Positions 1 to 11,091 of a DNA stretch of 64,000 bases are shown in pieces (within the stretch, counting starts at the first letter, position 1; the number at the start of each line of letters is the position of its first letter). The position numbers were made by a program, and so were the translations under genes. Source of the DNA: Pegoplata infirma (Eukaryota > Arthropoda > Insecta > Diptera > Anthomyiidae); assembly GCA_963921195.1 (NCBI GenBank), contig CAWUER010000500.1, forward strand, positions 62,001 through 126,000, in the 5' to 3' direction. The notes under the pieces were generated by a model, which did not search any database, was not told the DNA's origin, and was given only the letters and a program-made list of their open reading frames with translations.

Positions 1-803
1 GTTTAACGGCAGGGACTAGTAGGTGAACCTATTACAGTCCCGTGGTTTCAAAACGGGCCTCAGACCACTTACAACCTAACTTTACCTAACATACGATTTG
101 GAAACCTCTGATTTACCTAAAGTACTTAAGTGTAGTAGATTTAATGTTCAAAAAGTATAAAACAAAAGTGTTGTTCAAAATGTACCATTTTTATCAAACC
201 TGCTTAATGTACCACCAAAGTTTGTGTGCTCTCGTATCGTAAAAAAAACATGATATTAAAGAAGCCACAAGAGGTTTTACGATGTTGTTGCTGATCATCA
301 TGATGATCATCAAGTTGCTCTTTAATTTTTTTTTTCTGTTTTACCATATTGACGAAGATGTTGATCTTACTAAAAAAAACCGGTACCATAATGCATTTTA
401 AAGCTCCACAAAAAATATAAGAAAAATATACAAAAAAAAAATTTAACAAAATCAACAACAGCATGACTAAAGTCACCTTGTATTGTTTACGTTCATAAAC
501 CAGTATGGTGGTGAATTTTAATATGTCATATGAAAAATACTATAACAAAACTCACCATACTTTGTTAAACTTCCAATTTGTAGACGACTTAAATAAATAC
601 ATGATATGTGTATGCATGACAAAAATATTAGACATTTATAATAGTATTAACTAAAACAAGTTTTAAGCAAATATTCATTTGGTATTTTTTATAATTTAAT
701 AAATTATTTTTTTATTTTTTCCTATGCTAAATTAATTGATTGATAAATAATTAGAGTTTATTAAGAAGTATTGGAAAATAGGTATGAAATCAACACAATT
801 ATT
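1..803. other. AT-rich stretch, no gene seen
   Basis: I see no coding signal here. The one open frame (204-476, minus) is low-complexity F/I/K/L-rich translation of AT-rich DNA and has no recognisable domain. No clear terminal repeats were found. Confidence 0.6.
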
Positions 804-1070
804 GTAGCCTCCAACTACAGTATGGGGGCAAACTTACTTGGGCATTCCGTATGTAACACCTGGAAATATTGTCCTGGGATCATGTAAAGTATACACTTGA
901 TCCATCTGTAGAGGGTACAACACAGTCCAAAATAAAAGAGCTACCCTCCTGAAGTTTGGCACACATATGTATATCTTCTGTTTGTTGGCTGGTTAAGTTC
1001 GAAAATGGGCAAAATTGAATCAGGGGAAAAATGTTCCCCCTTAAAGAACTAAAACTACCAAAAAAAAAAA
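804..1070 (+). repeat. Degenerate DINE-like dispersed repeat, variant family
   Basis: It starts with CCTCCAACTACAGTAT. It shares a block with 55788-56060 (AAAATAAAAGAGCT, then GGTTAAGTTCG and a run ending in CCCCCTTAAAGAACTAAA). Part of the block also recurs at 7045-7110. The other two copies carry a GTCY-rich microsatellite core, which suggests membership in the DINE-1/mini-me class. That assignment is inference; the repetition itself is directly visible. Confidence 0.5.
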
Positions 1071-1199
1071 AATACTTCTTCTTTTTGGATACAACAATGG
1101 TGCGACCACGACGATCAGTAGTCTTGGTATGTTGACCATGGACACAGAGACCATTTTTATAACCTCCAACCACATCAGCTCGCGTTCGCGAGCAAATCG

Positions 1200-1690
1200 C
1201 TGTTAAAGAGTCGAAAAAGTGCGTTTTTTACCAACTTTACTCGGCTATAATTTCCAAAAAAAAATTTAGTGCCTCAGTTTTAAACACGAACTTAGCTATA
1301 TTGGATGCCAGCATTCCAAAACTGGTATTAGCTTTTTTCTGGCAGCTTTAGTTTTCGAGTTATTAAAAAGGGCATAAATATTCGGTAAAAATTAAAGAGG
1401 TCATAAATTTAAAAATTTTATTTTAGCGATATCTCAAAAACTAAAGATGACTCAACAAAAGTAAGCATTTTTGGAATCAGCATATCCAACATACCTAAAA
1501 TCGTAATTCACTTTTTGGATGTAAGACTAGTGTTGGTAAATATAGACTCACAAACATGCCAAAAACAGCCTATTTTCAAAGTTTCCTTAGGCTATATCTC
1601 AAAAACTAGAGCTGACCCAAAAAAATGGCAGCCAGACTTGAAATCAGCGTACCCGTAATACCCAAAATTAGCTATCAGAACCCGGGCAAT
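1200..1690. repeat. Degenerate internal repeat around a 'TATCTCAAAAACTA' motif
   Basis: Two diverged blocks (about 1430-1510 and 1590-1670) share TATCTCAAAAACTA, then GATATGC/CAGCGTA-type text and a closing ACCTAAAAT/ACCCAAAAT. This suggests an old tandem duplication of about 165 bp. No protein or RNA gene is visible. Confidence 0.3.
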
Positions 1691-1699
1691 GATCGACTA

Positions 1700-2741
1700 T
1701 TTTTTTTTTACTTTGAGCCAACACTCAGGGGATTGCCCCTATTAATGCAATGCATTGTGCTGGTATTAGGAAAATAGGTTATGAGGAGAAGGAAAGAGGG
1801 AGTAGTGTTTGTGGACATTTAATTTGAATTTTTCCAAATTGTAGCCGACTGGAAAAACTTCTGCCAGGAGTTTATTCCACATACGGCTAGTTCGACCGAG
1901 AAACGAATTTTCTCTGCAATGCGTTGTGCGAGACACTGGACAATCGACAACGAACGGATGTGATCTGGTGGAAAGGCGAGTACTACGGGCATATACCCGC
2001 GTCTCAGGGATGAGTTCGCCAATCTCAGCTGAGCACTTACCATGATAATAACGATAGAACAGTGACGCACAACACACATTCCGACGATGCTCCAATGAAT
2101 CAATAGAGCTGGATACCCTACTGTCATTGATGAGCTTCAACGCACTCCTTTGCACCCGATACAGAATCTTCAAGATAGACCTTGAAGCACCTGCCCAGAT
2201 ATGGGAGTTGTATTCCATTTTCGGTCGGATATAGGCGGTATAAATAGTGAGGATATCAGACGGAGTGAAGTAATTCTTGCACCGTTTCAAGAAACCAAGA
2301 CACTTGAATGCTTCTTTCGACACTTGAAAAACATGTTGGTTCCAACAAACATCACATTGAATCTTCGTGCCTAGAACATCAAGAGTGTCTGATTCCTCAA
2401 TAGCTATACCACCCATGGATACAGATGACGCTGATTCCACAAGCCGTCTGTGGGTCAACATACCACATTGGGTCTTTCGAGCATTAAAATCTACCCGATT
2501 CGCAAGACCACTCGGAGATTGCCGTAAGGTCATGATTGAGTGTGTCATTCATGTTCTGCCTCATAGCTTCAACCTCAGTAAGGTTTGGTCTATGATTAAA
2601 GGAAAATGGAAAATGAATGACAAATGTTGCTGTCATCTGCGAAAGAATATATAGGATTGAAAGTTAGACCCAGGAGATCGTTAAGAAAAATAAGAAAAAG
2701 TGTATGAGAAAGAACAGAGCCTTGCGGTACACCTGAATTAG
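1700..2741 (-). pseudogene. 5'-truncated non-LTR retrotransposon relic (end of RT domain and C-terminus)
   Basis: Read on the minus strand, it begins with a reverse-transcriptase block reading N-S-G-V-P-Q-G-S-V-L-S followed by an F-A-D-D catalytic motif (about 2741-2620). A stop and frameshift then break the frame. A 260-residue open stretch (2548-1766) contains the usual post-RT thumb text, with H-I-W-A-G-A-S and L-Y-R-V-Q-R-S-A-L-K. The 3' UTR holds GGGGCAATCCCCTGAGTG and ends in a poly(A) tract at about 1700-1712. The endonuclease and the first half of the RT are missing, as expected from 5' truncation on insertion. It belongs to the Jockey-like supergroup; I cannot fix the clade. It is dead: truncated and frameshifted. 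Confidence 0.85.
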
Positions 2742-3065
2742 GAGGGTACTTTTAGTACTCTACACACGGTTTTAGTACGCGGTTTTTGGAAAAAAATATT
2801 TAAAAAAAAAAAATACTTTAAAATTTTTTTAAAATAAAGCGTATTAAATTCCAAAAAAAATTTAGCTTATCAATTTTGGCCCATGGAAGCATTTTAAAAA
2901 CCAGAAAAGTTAATTTTTTTTATATAAAAAAAACTCGTGTAAAAAAATAATTAGATCAAAACATATCTCCTTTGATAAAAACATATATGGATCTACAGAT
3001 CTACTCCATATATACTTATATCTGCTTCAGATATTTTCAGATCCGTAAATTGAGTCTATCTGGCA

Positions 3066-5173
3066 TAGAGATGGGATCGTGAGTGACTTTTCAATCACGA
3101 TCACGCACGCTCACGAAAAAAAAAAAATTAATCACGCACGATCACGCACGAAATTTTTTTTTGTACTCACGCTCACGCACGCTCACGTGAGTAGAAAACA
3201 ATTTAAATCACGCTCACGATGTAATCACGTTCACGAAATGCTCACGAATTAAAATAAAATTAAAAAAAAATTTTATGCCATGTTTTTTATGTTTTTAACA
3301 TTTATTTAAATTTACAAAATGTTTTTGTAATTATAAAAGGGCAATTCCAAAATACTTAGAGCCAATTTTAGTCGTTTTTGGGAATGGTTTCTTCAGATTT
3401 AATTGAAAATTGGCACATAGATAGCCAACATACCTATGATAATGGAACTTTCTATCGTTTTTTAAATTCTGTTTACTGATCGTATTATGGCAGGTCAAAC
3501 CTCGACTTTTTTTTGCAAAATTAGAAAAACATATCATCACATAAAACATGTTCTAACTTTTTAACCAATTATCCGATTTTCACAATTCTTGGCTCATATG
3601 AGAGCTTAAGAGCTTAAGTCTTGTGCTTTTTGGAAATAATTTTAAGTGCAAAAGGATTCATTAAAGAAAAGTATCAAAAATGCAAAAACTTTTTTCTTTG
3701 CGAATATTTAAAACAACACATCATCGATTTTTTTAAATTCGGTGATGGTCAAAATGTTTTGTATAACATATCCAAAATTCAGAGGGGGATCAAAAGCTAT
3801 TCTGGTTTGAGTACTAGGTTCGCATAATTTTCCATCAGAAATTTTTATTTTTATACCCTACACCACACTGTGGTACAGGGTATAATGAGTTTGTGCTGAT
3901 GTTTGTAACTACCCGAAATATTGGTCCTAGACCCACTTTTAAGTATACCGATCGACTTAGAATCACTTTTTGAGTCGATTTAGCGATGTCCGTCCGTCCG
4001 TCCGTCCGTCCGTCCGTCCGTCTGTCTGTCCATGTAAACGGTGTAAACACGATACAGGTCGCAATTCTTAATCAATTGACTTGAAATTTGAAACTTAAGC
4101 CTCTTTTGGCCCAAGGACGAAGCCTATTGAAATTGGAAAAAATCGGTCCATATTTAGACCTAGCCCCCATACAAAGGTCCTCTTTAGTTTTGGCTCAAAT
4201 GACTCTAATAGCCGCATTTTAAAAGGTATCTTTTCGAAATTTGCCAGGTAATCATGTTTTATCCACACAAATCAACATTCCGAATTTTAAAGAATTCGGA
4301 CCAGTTCTTCTTGTAGCCCCCATACAAACCACCTTCCCGATTTTCACATAAATCTCTCAAATTTCATGAAAATAGAAAATATTTAATTAAAATTCTGTTT
4401 GTGTATGTTAAACGCGTTCTTTAATAACCTTATCAAATCTGATTATCATCGGAACATTTTTGGACTTAGGTCCCATGTGGAAATTTCCCCCGATATTCAG
4501 TTGAAGCGATTTATTGTCAACAAAAAGAAGCCTATTCCACTCAAATTTGATTAGTGAGTGCTTTTTACACTTATTAAAGATTTGACAAAATATAGATCTA
4601 ATCAGTCCATGTTTGAACTTGGGACCCATTTTCCGGGAAACTCTGGTGTAGGGTATTATATGGTCGGTCTTGACCGACTGTAATTTTCTTACTTGTTTTT
4701 ATTTTTGAAATGTTTTAAAAAATTTAACAGGGATAAGATTATATCCCTTATACAGGTTGTATTTTTCTCAGTTTTGCTAAATCAGTCGAACTTCGACCCA
4801 CGATAATTCGAAAACTATACTGAATTTTGAAAATCCAAATATGAACTATGCTATGGCAAATTTTAATCAATTCAAACAGTGGAGCAAAATTTTTTTAAAA
4901 TTGCTCAAAAAACTTATTAAATTTAAATTTATTAATTTATTTGAAAGAACTTAAAAAAATAAAAAAAACGTAACCGCAAAAAAACGGTGAAAAAATTAAA
5001 ATCACGAAAAAATCACGCAGCAATTTTAGTCACGCACGATCACGCACGAACTTTTTTTGTTACTCACGATCACGCACGCTCACGTGAGTAGAAAATAAAA
5101 TTACTCACGAATCACGTGATTCACGCGTGATTCACGTGATTCACGGTAATCACGTGATTGGTGCGCATCTCTA
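3066..5173. mobile_element. Non-autonomous hAT-like element with CACGATCACGCACG subterminal repeats
   Basis: The terminal inverted repeats are TAGAGATG...CATCTCTA. The flanking 8-mers are ATCTGGCA (3058-3065) and ATCTGTCA (5174-5181), matching at 7 of 8 positions; 8-bp duplications are the hAT hallmark. Both ends carry clusters of CACGATCACGCACGCTCACG-type repeats, as expected for subterminal transposase sites. There is no transposase. The middle holds a DINE-like copy at 3851-4695. Degraded ends of the same family occur at 15174 and 51625. Confidence 0.82.
3851..4695 (+). mobile_element. DINE-1/mini-me-like element, near full length
   Basis: It starts ATACCCTACACCACACTGTG. It then has a block ending in GTATACCGATCGACTTAG and a (GTCC)n/(GTCT)n microsatellite at 3988-4028, followed by CACGATACAGGTCGCAATT. 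Near the 3' end sits a hairpin, GTCGGTC-TT-GACCGAC (about 4662-4677), and the copy ends TTTTCTTACTTG. Two other copies in this window share both ends. The GTCY tract and 3' hairpin fit the mini-me/DINE-1 (Helitron-like) class known from flies. The exact family name is inference. Confidence 0.8.
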
Positions 5174-5467
5174 ATCTGTCATATATGGCATATATGATCA
5201 GACATTTTCAGATATGTTCGTATATGTAAAATTGTCAGATAGACTCAATTTACGGATCAAAACATATCTGAAGCAGATATGAATATATATAGAGTAGATC
5301 TGATTACATCCAATTATATATGATCCATATATGTTTTTATCAAAGGAGATATGTTTTGATATAATTATTTTTTTACACGGGAATATATTATATTTCAAAA
5401 TGGCACTCAAATGGTGCATAAGGCCGATTTAAGTACAGGAAAAAAAAAACATTGGCAGGTATTTATC

Positions 5468-6466
5468 CAGTACCGGTTTAACCATTAGGGCACACTGGGC
5501 ACGTGCCCAGGGCCCCCGACCCTACGGGGGCCCTGAAAGGCCAAAAACGTATGAGAATTTTTCGATGACAGAAGTTCTTAAACTCATTTTCCTGCATAAA
5601 TGGTCTCAGGTTCTGAGACATTTGTCGTATAGAAAAAGTCTCAGGTTCTGAGACATTCGTCGTATAGAAAAAGTCTCAGGTTCTGAGACATTTTTCGTAT
5701 AGAAGAGGTCTCAGATTTAGATTTTTTTCTTATAAAAAAAAATCAAATTTTAGAATCTAAGAACCTTTTCTCATAGAAAAATTCCATTTTCCTATAGAAA
5801 AAGTCTCAGATTCTAAGACATTTTTCCTTTATAAAAAGTCTCAGATTCAAAGACCATTTATCTTTAATAGAGTCTTTGAGTCTGAGATCTTTTTCCTTAA
5901 GAAAAAGTCTCTGAGTTTGAAACCTTTTTACTATAGAAAAGTCTCAGATTCTGAGACCTTTTTCATATAGAAAGAGTCTTTGATTCTGCTGCCTATTTCC
6001 TATAGAAAGAGTCTTAGATTATGAGATCATTTTCTTATATAAAGTTTCAGAAATCTCAGATTTTTCCCATTAAAAAGTCTCAGATTCTGAAACCTTTTTA
6101 CCCCAGAAAAAGTCTCAGATTCTGAGACCTTTGTCAGATTCTGTGACATTTTTCTTATAAAAAAAGGTTTCCTATAGTATCCGATCCTGAGAACTTTTCC
6201 CAATAGAAAAGGTCTCAGATTTTGATTCCTTTTTTCGATAGAAAAAGTATCTGGTTCTGGGACCTTTTTCTTGTAGAAAAGAAAAAATACTTCGAGCTAG
6301 AATAACTCTACTCACAATATATATATATTTTAATTTTTTGTAGGTCCTAATTCTTAAAACAAAAATAGAACAATCTTTTTTTCTTGTGTTGCAACTTTTA
6401 ACTTTCCAAGGAGCCCCCAAATTCTTGTGTGCCCAGGGCCCCCCGCCATACCTTAAGACGGCCCTG
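5468..6466. mobile_element. hAT-like non-autonomous element (999 bp) with exact 8-bp duplication
   Basis: The terminal repeats begin CAGTACCGGTTTAA on the left and CAGGGCCGTCTTAA as read inward from the right. They are followed on both sides by GC-rich text containing GTGCCCAGGGCCCCC or its equivalent. The target duplication TATTTATC is exact at 5460-5467 and 6467-6474. There is no transposase. The interior is almost entirely the TCTCAG minisatellite. Confidence 0.9.
5585..6285. repeat. Degenerate minisatellite, about 36-bp unit 'GTCTCAGATTCTGAGAC + TTTTT..ATAGAAAAA'
   Basis: There are roughly 18 decayed units. Each contains a short palindrome (TCTCAGATTCTGAGA) followed by a T-rich stretch and TATAGAAAAA. 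It fills the inside of the hAT-like element. Arrays with the same core occur at 12535-13270 and 33945-34570, inside elements with different ends. Confidence 0.85.
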
Positions 6467-6948
6467 TATTTATCGCTATCCGCGAAGTGCAAAAAATTTG
6501 CAATTTGCAAAAAAAAAAATCAAAATGGGTATCAAAAATTTGGTAAAATAAAGCGTATTAAGAAAATAAAAACAAAAAAGTATCTGATCGGTATGGTTCA
6601 TAAATGCATTTTATACTTTACAGATTTCTAAAGTGCATCCATGGGACATACCGATCCGCTTACATATTTATTGATATTATTTTTCTAATACGCTTTATTT
6701 TACCAAATTTTCGATACCGATTTAGATAGTTTAGCGCGCTTTATTTTAAAAAATTTTGAAAATATATATATTTTTTTTTTAAATATTTTTTTTCCAAAAA
6801 CCGCGAACTAAGAACGCGTGTAGAGGACTAAAAGTACCCTCCTAAATTTTTTTTATAATTTTTCCTGTTATCAGCTCGAAAATGCGCACCGACTTTTTGC
6901 TATTAGTTAACGAGATTCGCAAAAATGCATTTCATCGACCCACCCTAA

Positions 6949-7115
6949 TGTCCGTCCATCCGTCCGTCCATCTGTCTGTAGATAACACTATGCAGTTAAA
7001 AATAAAAAAGCACAAATATATCTTATGTTCATAGGGAGGTTAAGTTCGTGAATGGGCAAAAGGCCAGGGGGAAAAAGTTCCCCCTTGAAGAACTGAACCA
7101 ACCTCTGGAAAACTA
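6949..7115 (+). repeat. Fragment of DINE-like variant repeat
   Basis: A TGTCCGTCCATCCGTCCGTC microsatellite is followed by GGTTAAGTTCGTGAATGGGC and a run ending in CCCCCTTGAAGAACTGAA. The same downstream block occurs at 990-1055 and 55970-56040. Confidence 0.55.
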
Positions 7116-7297
7116 CACTTTTTTACATGGTTTCTTTGTATTTTTGTTAAATAAATGAAACATTTGGTATATTTATCGTGATGGGAAGGTGCTATTCTAA
7201 AATAAGTTTAAATTATATATATTCGATTAAAGTTTTATTCTAGCTCGAGGCCCACAAATATTTCTATTTATTATATTTTCATAATAGAGTATTTTTA

Positions 7298-7482
7298 ATT
7301 TTTTGAGGATGTTTATTCTGGCTCGAGGTCATTATTTTCTTTATTAATTAAAACCATGATATTCTCATAGCATAATTTTCAAGCAAAAAAAAAATAATTT
7401 TCTTGAAAATTATGCTATGAGAATATCATGGTTTTAATTAGAAAAGAAAATAATGACCTCGAGCCAGAATAAACACCCTCAA
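7298..7482. repeat. Near-perfect 75-bp-arm hairpin, foldback MITE
   Basis: The arms at about 7306-7380 and 7395-7466 are almost perfectly complementary. Each runs from TTTATTCTGGCTCGAGGTCA to AATTATGCTATGAGAATATC around a short A-rich loop. Related TCTAGCTCGAGG ends occur at 7240, 14065-14090, 39670 and 39985, so this is a dispersed inverted-repeat family and not a unique hairpin. No target duplication was identified. Confidence 0.75.
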
Positions 7483-7489
7483 AATATAA

Positions 7490-8441
7490 TATTTTAAAGG
7501 TCGATTTCTCTGAAAATTTTGATAACTTTAACCAAAATTTTTGAAAAAAGCAAGTGTCATATACACATTACGTAAACAAAAAGACATAAAAATTTCGTAA
7601 AAATCTGTAATTGTTACATGTTTTCTGCGAAATTAAAAAAAAAAAAAATATTACGTTGCCATTTCTTTAAATTTAACACTTTCTTGGAATTCTAGGAATT
7701 ATATAAGTTTTTTGGATTTTCTATACAAAAATTGTTTATTTATAAAAATAATACGCGGCATTTTTGTTAAAAAACTAGGAAAGCTCATAACGAAATCTTA
7801 TCAATTATACTATGTATAAGTAAATAATTTCTTATTTAGTATATGGAGAAAAAAAAAATTTAAAATATTTACAATTACAGAACACTTGAAAAAAATTATT
7901 ATCTTATCTTTAATACTAAACTTTAAAAACTAAAAAAATGCTATACAGAAAAAAAAAATGAAAACTTAATAGAAAAAAATTCCTTCACGAAATAGGTCAA
8001 AATTTGTTTAAGGTTTTAGTAGTGACAACTTATTATTTTTAAAATTCTTCTTTTAAAACCGAAAAATGTAAAAAACTCATAAAAACGTCATAAGCTTATA
8101 TTAATAATACCAAAAATTTAAATAAACAAATAAATACATAAATATTTAACACTTTTTTTCAACAAAAATACGTCATTAACACCAAAACATTGTAATTATA
8201 TTCAATATCAAATGATGGAAAATAATAATAATAATGTTTATTATTAATGTTATTTACCTCATCGCCTACAAATATGGCATAAGTGTTAAAATTTTAACCA
8301 AATATGAAAGTAGAAATAATAAAAATAATATAATTTATTTAAGTTCCAAGAAATATTGAGTTATTATTGTGAATATAAATGAAAATTACGTTTTCATTTT
8401 TTATATAATTTGCATTTTGAAAAAAATTATATGTTTACTCT
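7490..8441. other. AT-rich intergenic, nothing recognised
   Basis: Low-complexity AT-rich DNA with short (ATA)n runs near 8220. I saw no open frame with codon structure, no tRNA-like boxes and no paired termini. Confidence 0.6.
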
Positions 8442-10186
8442 CCCGGGTAAAAAATTTAATATGATTTCATACACCAAATATAGTTAGGTAAAATGTACTA
8501 AATTTAATTGTTTTAGGGTTAATTAACTACATTTTTTTACTGAAACTAAAAACAATTAACTATGATACCAAAAACATACATAAGTTATTTTTACTGAAAA
8601 TGTAGTTGACCCGAAAAAAACAACTACCATTGTGGTTAGTTTTACCGCAAACCTTTACTTAGGCCTTATAATAATTCCACTGTGCTACAGTGAAAAAATA
8701 CTTCTAATGTGACATAGGTTCTTGGTTTTGTCGAGGAGATCACAAAAATGCCCATTTAACTTGCCTAACACCCTCAAATTTTAGAGTTATTGTCAAAAAA
8801 CGTTTTTTTGGGACTTTGCTCACTAAACCTTGTGTAGTTCAGAAAATTTTCGACCGATTTTAAATTTTTTAACTGTTTTGGATAGAAGAAGGATAGGGCT
8901 TTCCATGTGTGTGAATTGGTCTACACATATAAGAAAGATATCTATTGATTTTTTCCATAATATATAATTTTTTTGTTATTTTTTGAAAATTTTTCGAGTT
9001 TATCGATTTTTTTCTGCTATAGTTCGTTTAACAACCTTTATATTTATAAACATATTTTTAAAGAAAATTTAGTTGTGAATTCGATGAGCTTTATCATGTA
9101 AAAATCAAATAAGAATTGACAGAGTTGTGATAATTTTTCTAAAAAAGAAAATTAAGATTTTTCAGGAAATCGCCATTCAGACAACCCAGGCAAAAAATAT
9201 AAATTTATCATAAGAGGTCATGTACAATATTTTTAAAGGTTTTTGGCACGCTGAATCCGAATCTGGCCTTTAAATTGCTTTATCGCGTCAGGTTTTTGAG
9301 ATATTAAACATAAATTGATATATCAAAAACTTAATAAGATAGCGCAATTTCAAGGTCAAATTCAAATTCAGGGGGCCAAAAACCTTTAAAATAATGATAT
9401 GGGTTGTCCGAACGGCAATTTCATGCAAAATCTTAATTTTATTTTTTAGAAAAATTATCACAACTCTGTCAATTGTTATTCGATTTTTTCGGCATAAAAC
9501 TCATCGTATTCACAATTAAACTTTCTTTAAGAATACGTTTATAAATATAAATATTGTTGACAGAACTATAGCAGAAAAAAATCGATAAACTCAAAATTTT
9601 TTAAAAAAATAACACAAAAATTAGATATTGTTTAAAAAATCAATACATATCTTTCTTAAATGTATAGACCAATTCACACACATAAAAAGCTCTATATTTC
9701 TTCTATCCAAAACAGTTAAAAAATTTAAAATCGGTGGAAAACTTTTTAAGTTACACGTGGTTTAGTGAGAAAAGTCCCAAAAAAACGTTTTTTTTGACAA
9801 TAACTTTAAAATTTGAGGGTGTCTGGCAAGTTTGATGGACATTTTTGTGATCTTTTCGACGAGACCTACAAACAACCTTAATTACCTCATTTCAAAATTA
9901 TATCGATTTTGTGTTTTTTGTAGCACAGTGTTATTTTTAAAATTGAATTTACTCAATTTGATACACAAACTAGTTGATGTTTTTGTAATTGATTCCAAAA
10001 CAACTACATTTTTAGTTTTTTAACCGGCATTGTCAGTAAATTTTAACTAAAAATTTGTTAAAGTTTGAAAAAAATTTTAGAAAAGCTATTGACTTCAACA
10101 TAATTTCACATGATCGTATACAACTAATATATGATTGTATTATTAAAATAGAAATATGAGGGTCTGTGGACATATTTTTACTCGGG
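8442..10186. mobile_element. CCCGGGTAAAAA-ended element, interrupted by a CACTG foldback
   Basis: The ends are CCCGGGTAAAAAATTT on the left and TTTTTACTCGGG on the right, an inverted pair. No target duplication is obvious. The flanking internal sequence contains decayed TTAGTTAACTACATTTTT-like text on both sides. The ends resemble those at 2934-5381 and 31147-32054. Confidence 0.5.
8678..9930. mobile_element. CACTG-ended foldback element, copy A
   Basis: The ends are CACTGTGCTACAGTG on the left and GTAGCACAGTG on the right. The two halves are inverted copies of each other for about 600 bp: GTCAAAAAACGTTTTTTTGG near 8790 is answered inverted near 9780, and the AAAATCGATAAACTC text is mirrored. 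The flanking triplets are TTC and TTA, a decayed 3-bp duplication. Copy B (38313-39599) has exact TAA duplications. CACTR termini with a 3-bp duplication fit the CMC/CACTA group; that placement is inference. There is no transposase. Confidence 0.8.
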
Positions 10187-10940
10187 ATAACATACTTATA
10201 CAGCTAGTCTGTTTGCAGTAGAAATACATTTTTAAAACTAGTAGTATGATGTCATTAAAAAAATAACGTTATTTGTTTCATTACTGTTAGCAACTACAGT
10301 AAGGGAATTTAAAAATTGAGAGATTTTGCATCGGAAAGCAGGGTAGCAAAATTAGAACATCAAAATTGTACCAACAGGCTCATAAAATTGTTCTTTGTCG
10401 AACTCAATTGTATCAAAAATAAAAATTTTAATTTTAAAAAAATTTATAAAAAGAATTTTACATTGGCGTTTTTGGGAGGAGGTTGACAGGGGACAATTTT
10501 TCCCTCGCAATAAGTCGTAACAGAATAATTTAATATGGTTTTTACACTTTACAATTTTATCAATATTTTAATAAGGTTTTAATTTCAAAAATTCTGAAAT
10601 CGGCAAATTTAAAATGGCGATATCTCGAGAACCGTGTGGCTGATTCTAGATTTTTTAAATATTTGTGTTCAGCATGACCAAAAATTATAAAATTAATGCA
10701 GCAAGAGGCAGTTTTTTTTTTTAATTTTTAATTTAAAAAAAAAAAAACTAATTTTTTGTGGAAATTTTCCGAAATTCCAAAACTTTGATAGAAGGGCGCC
10801 ACTGATTAAAATTATCGGATTTGGCTCGAAATAAATTAAGTTAAAATGAAAGATTGTCTAAACCACTATAACAAGGTCAAGAGAAAGAAATTTTGAAAAA
10901 TTTTTGGAAAAAAACTCTTAAACGTAACCTTAGCGCATAT
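10187..10940. other. AT-rich intergenic, nothing recognised
   Basis: There are no convincing open frames or terminal repeats. The short text near 10610 (GGCGATATCTCGAGAACCGTG) is an 'ATCTC' motif seen in several anonymous repeats here. Confidence 0.5.
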
Positions 10941-11091
10941 TTTTATATCCTGCACTACTCTGTGGTACAGGGTATAATAAGTTTGTACTGATGTTTGTAA
11001 ATACCAAAAATATTGGTCCTAGATCCACCTTTAAGTGTACCGATCAATTCAGAATATTTTTTTAGTCGTCCGTCCATGTAAACATTACATA

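Larger units (their letters stand above)
2934..5381. mobile_element. CCCGNGTAAAAAA-ended foldback element, interrupted
   Basis: The inverted termini match for about 125 bp (2934-3063 versus 5210-5381). They share GTGTAAAAAAATAATTA, AAAACATATCTCCTTTGAT and an ATATATGGATC block. The outer motif (CTCGTGTAAAAA / CCCGTGTAAAAA) is close to the ends of the elements at 8442-10186 and 31147-32054, so I treat them as one terminal-repeat family. No target duplication was clear. The interior is filled by a hAT-like insertion (3066-5173). Confidence 0.65.
2742..6845. mobile_element. Composite region bounded by about 100-bp inverted repeats
   Basis: The left end (GGAGGGTACTTTTAGTAC, then CGCGGTTTTTGGAAAAAAA) recurs inverted at about 6720-6845. 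Both ends then run into TAAAATAAAGCG. The flanks are TTA on the left and TAA on the right, so a TA duplication is possible but not proven. Everything between is younger nested insertions, so the original element was under 1 kb. It may be a MITE. No coding capacity remains. Confidence 0.6.

Noticed and set aside
880..1173. 97-residue minus-strand frame containing CVVPSTDGSS-like text
   Set aside because: It is translation of the DINE-like variant repeat; the other copies do not keep the frame.
3988..4028. Stand-alone GTCC/GTCT microsatellite as a regulatory site
   Set aside because: The tract is an intrinsic part of the DINE-like element and recurs at the same place in other copies.
5468..6466. 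LTRs of a small retroelement, from the GC-rich terminal blocks
   Set aside because: The ends are inverted, not direct, and the duplication is 8 bp, so a hAT-like DNA element fits.
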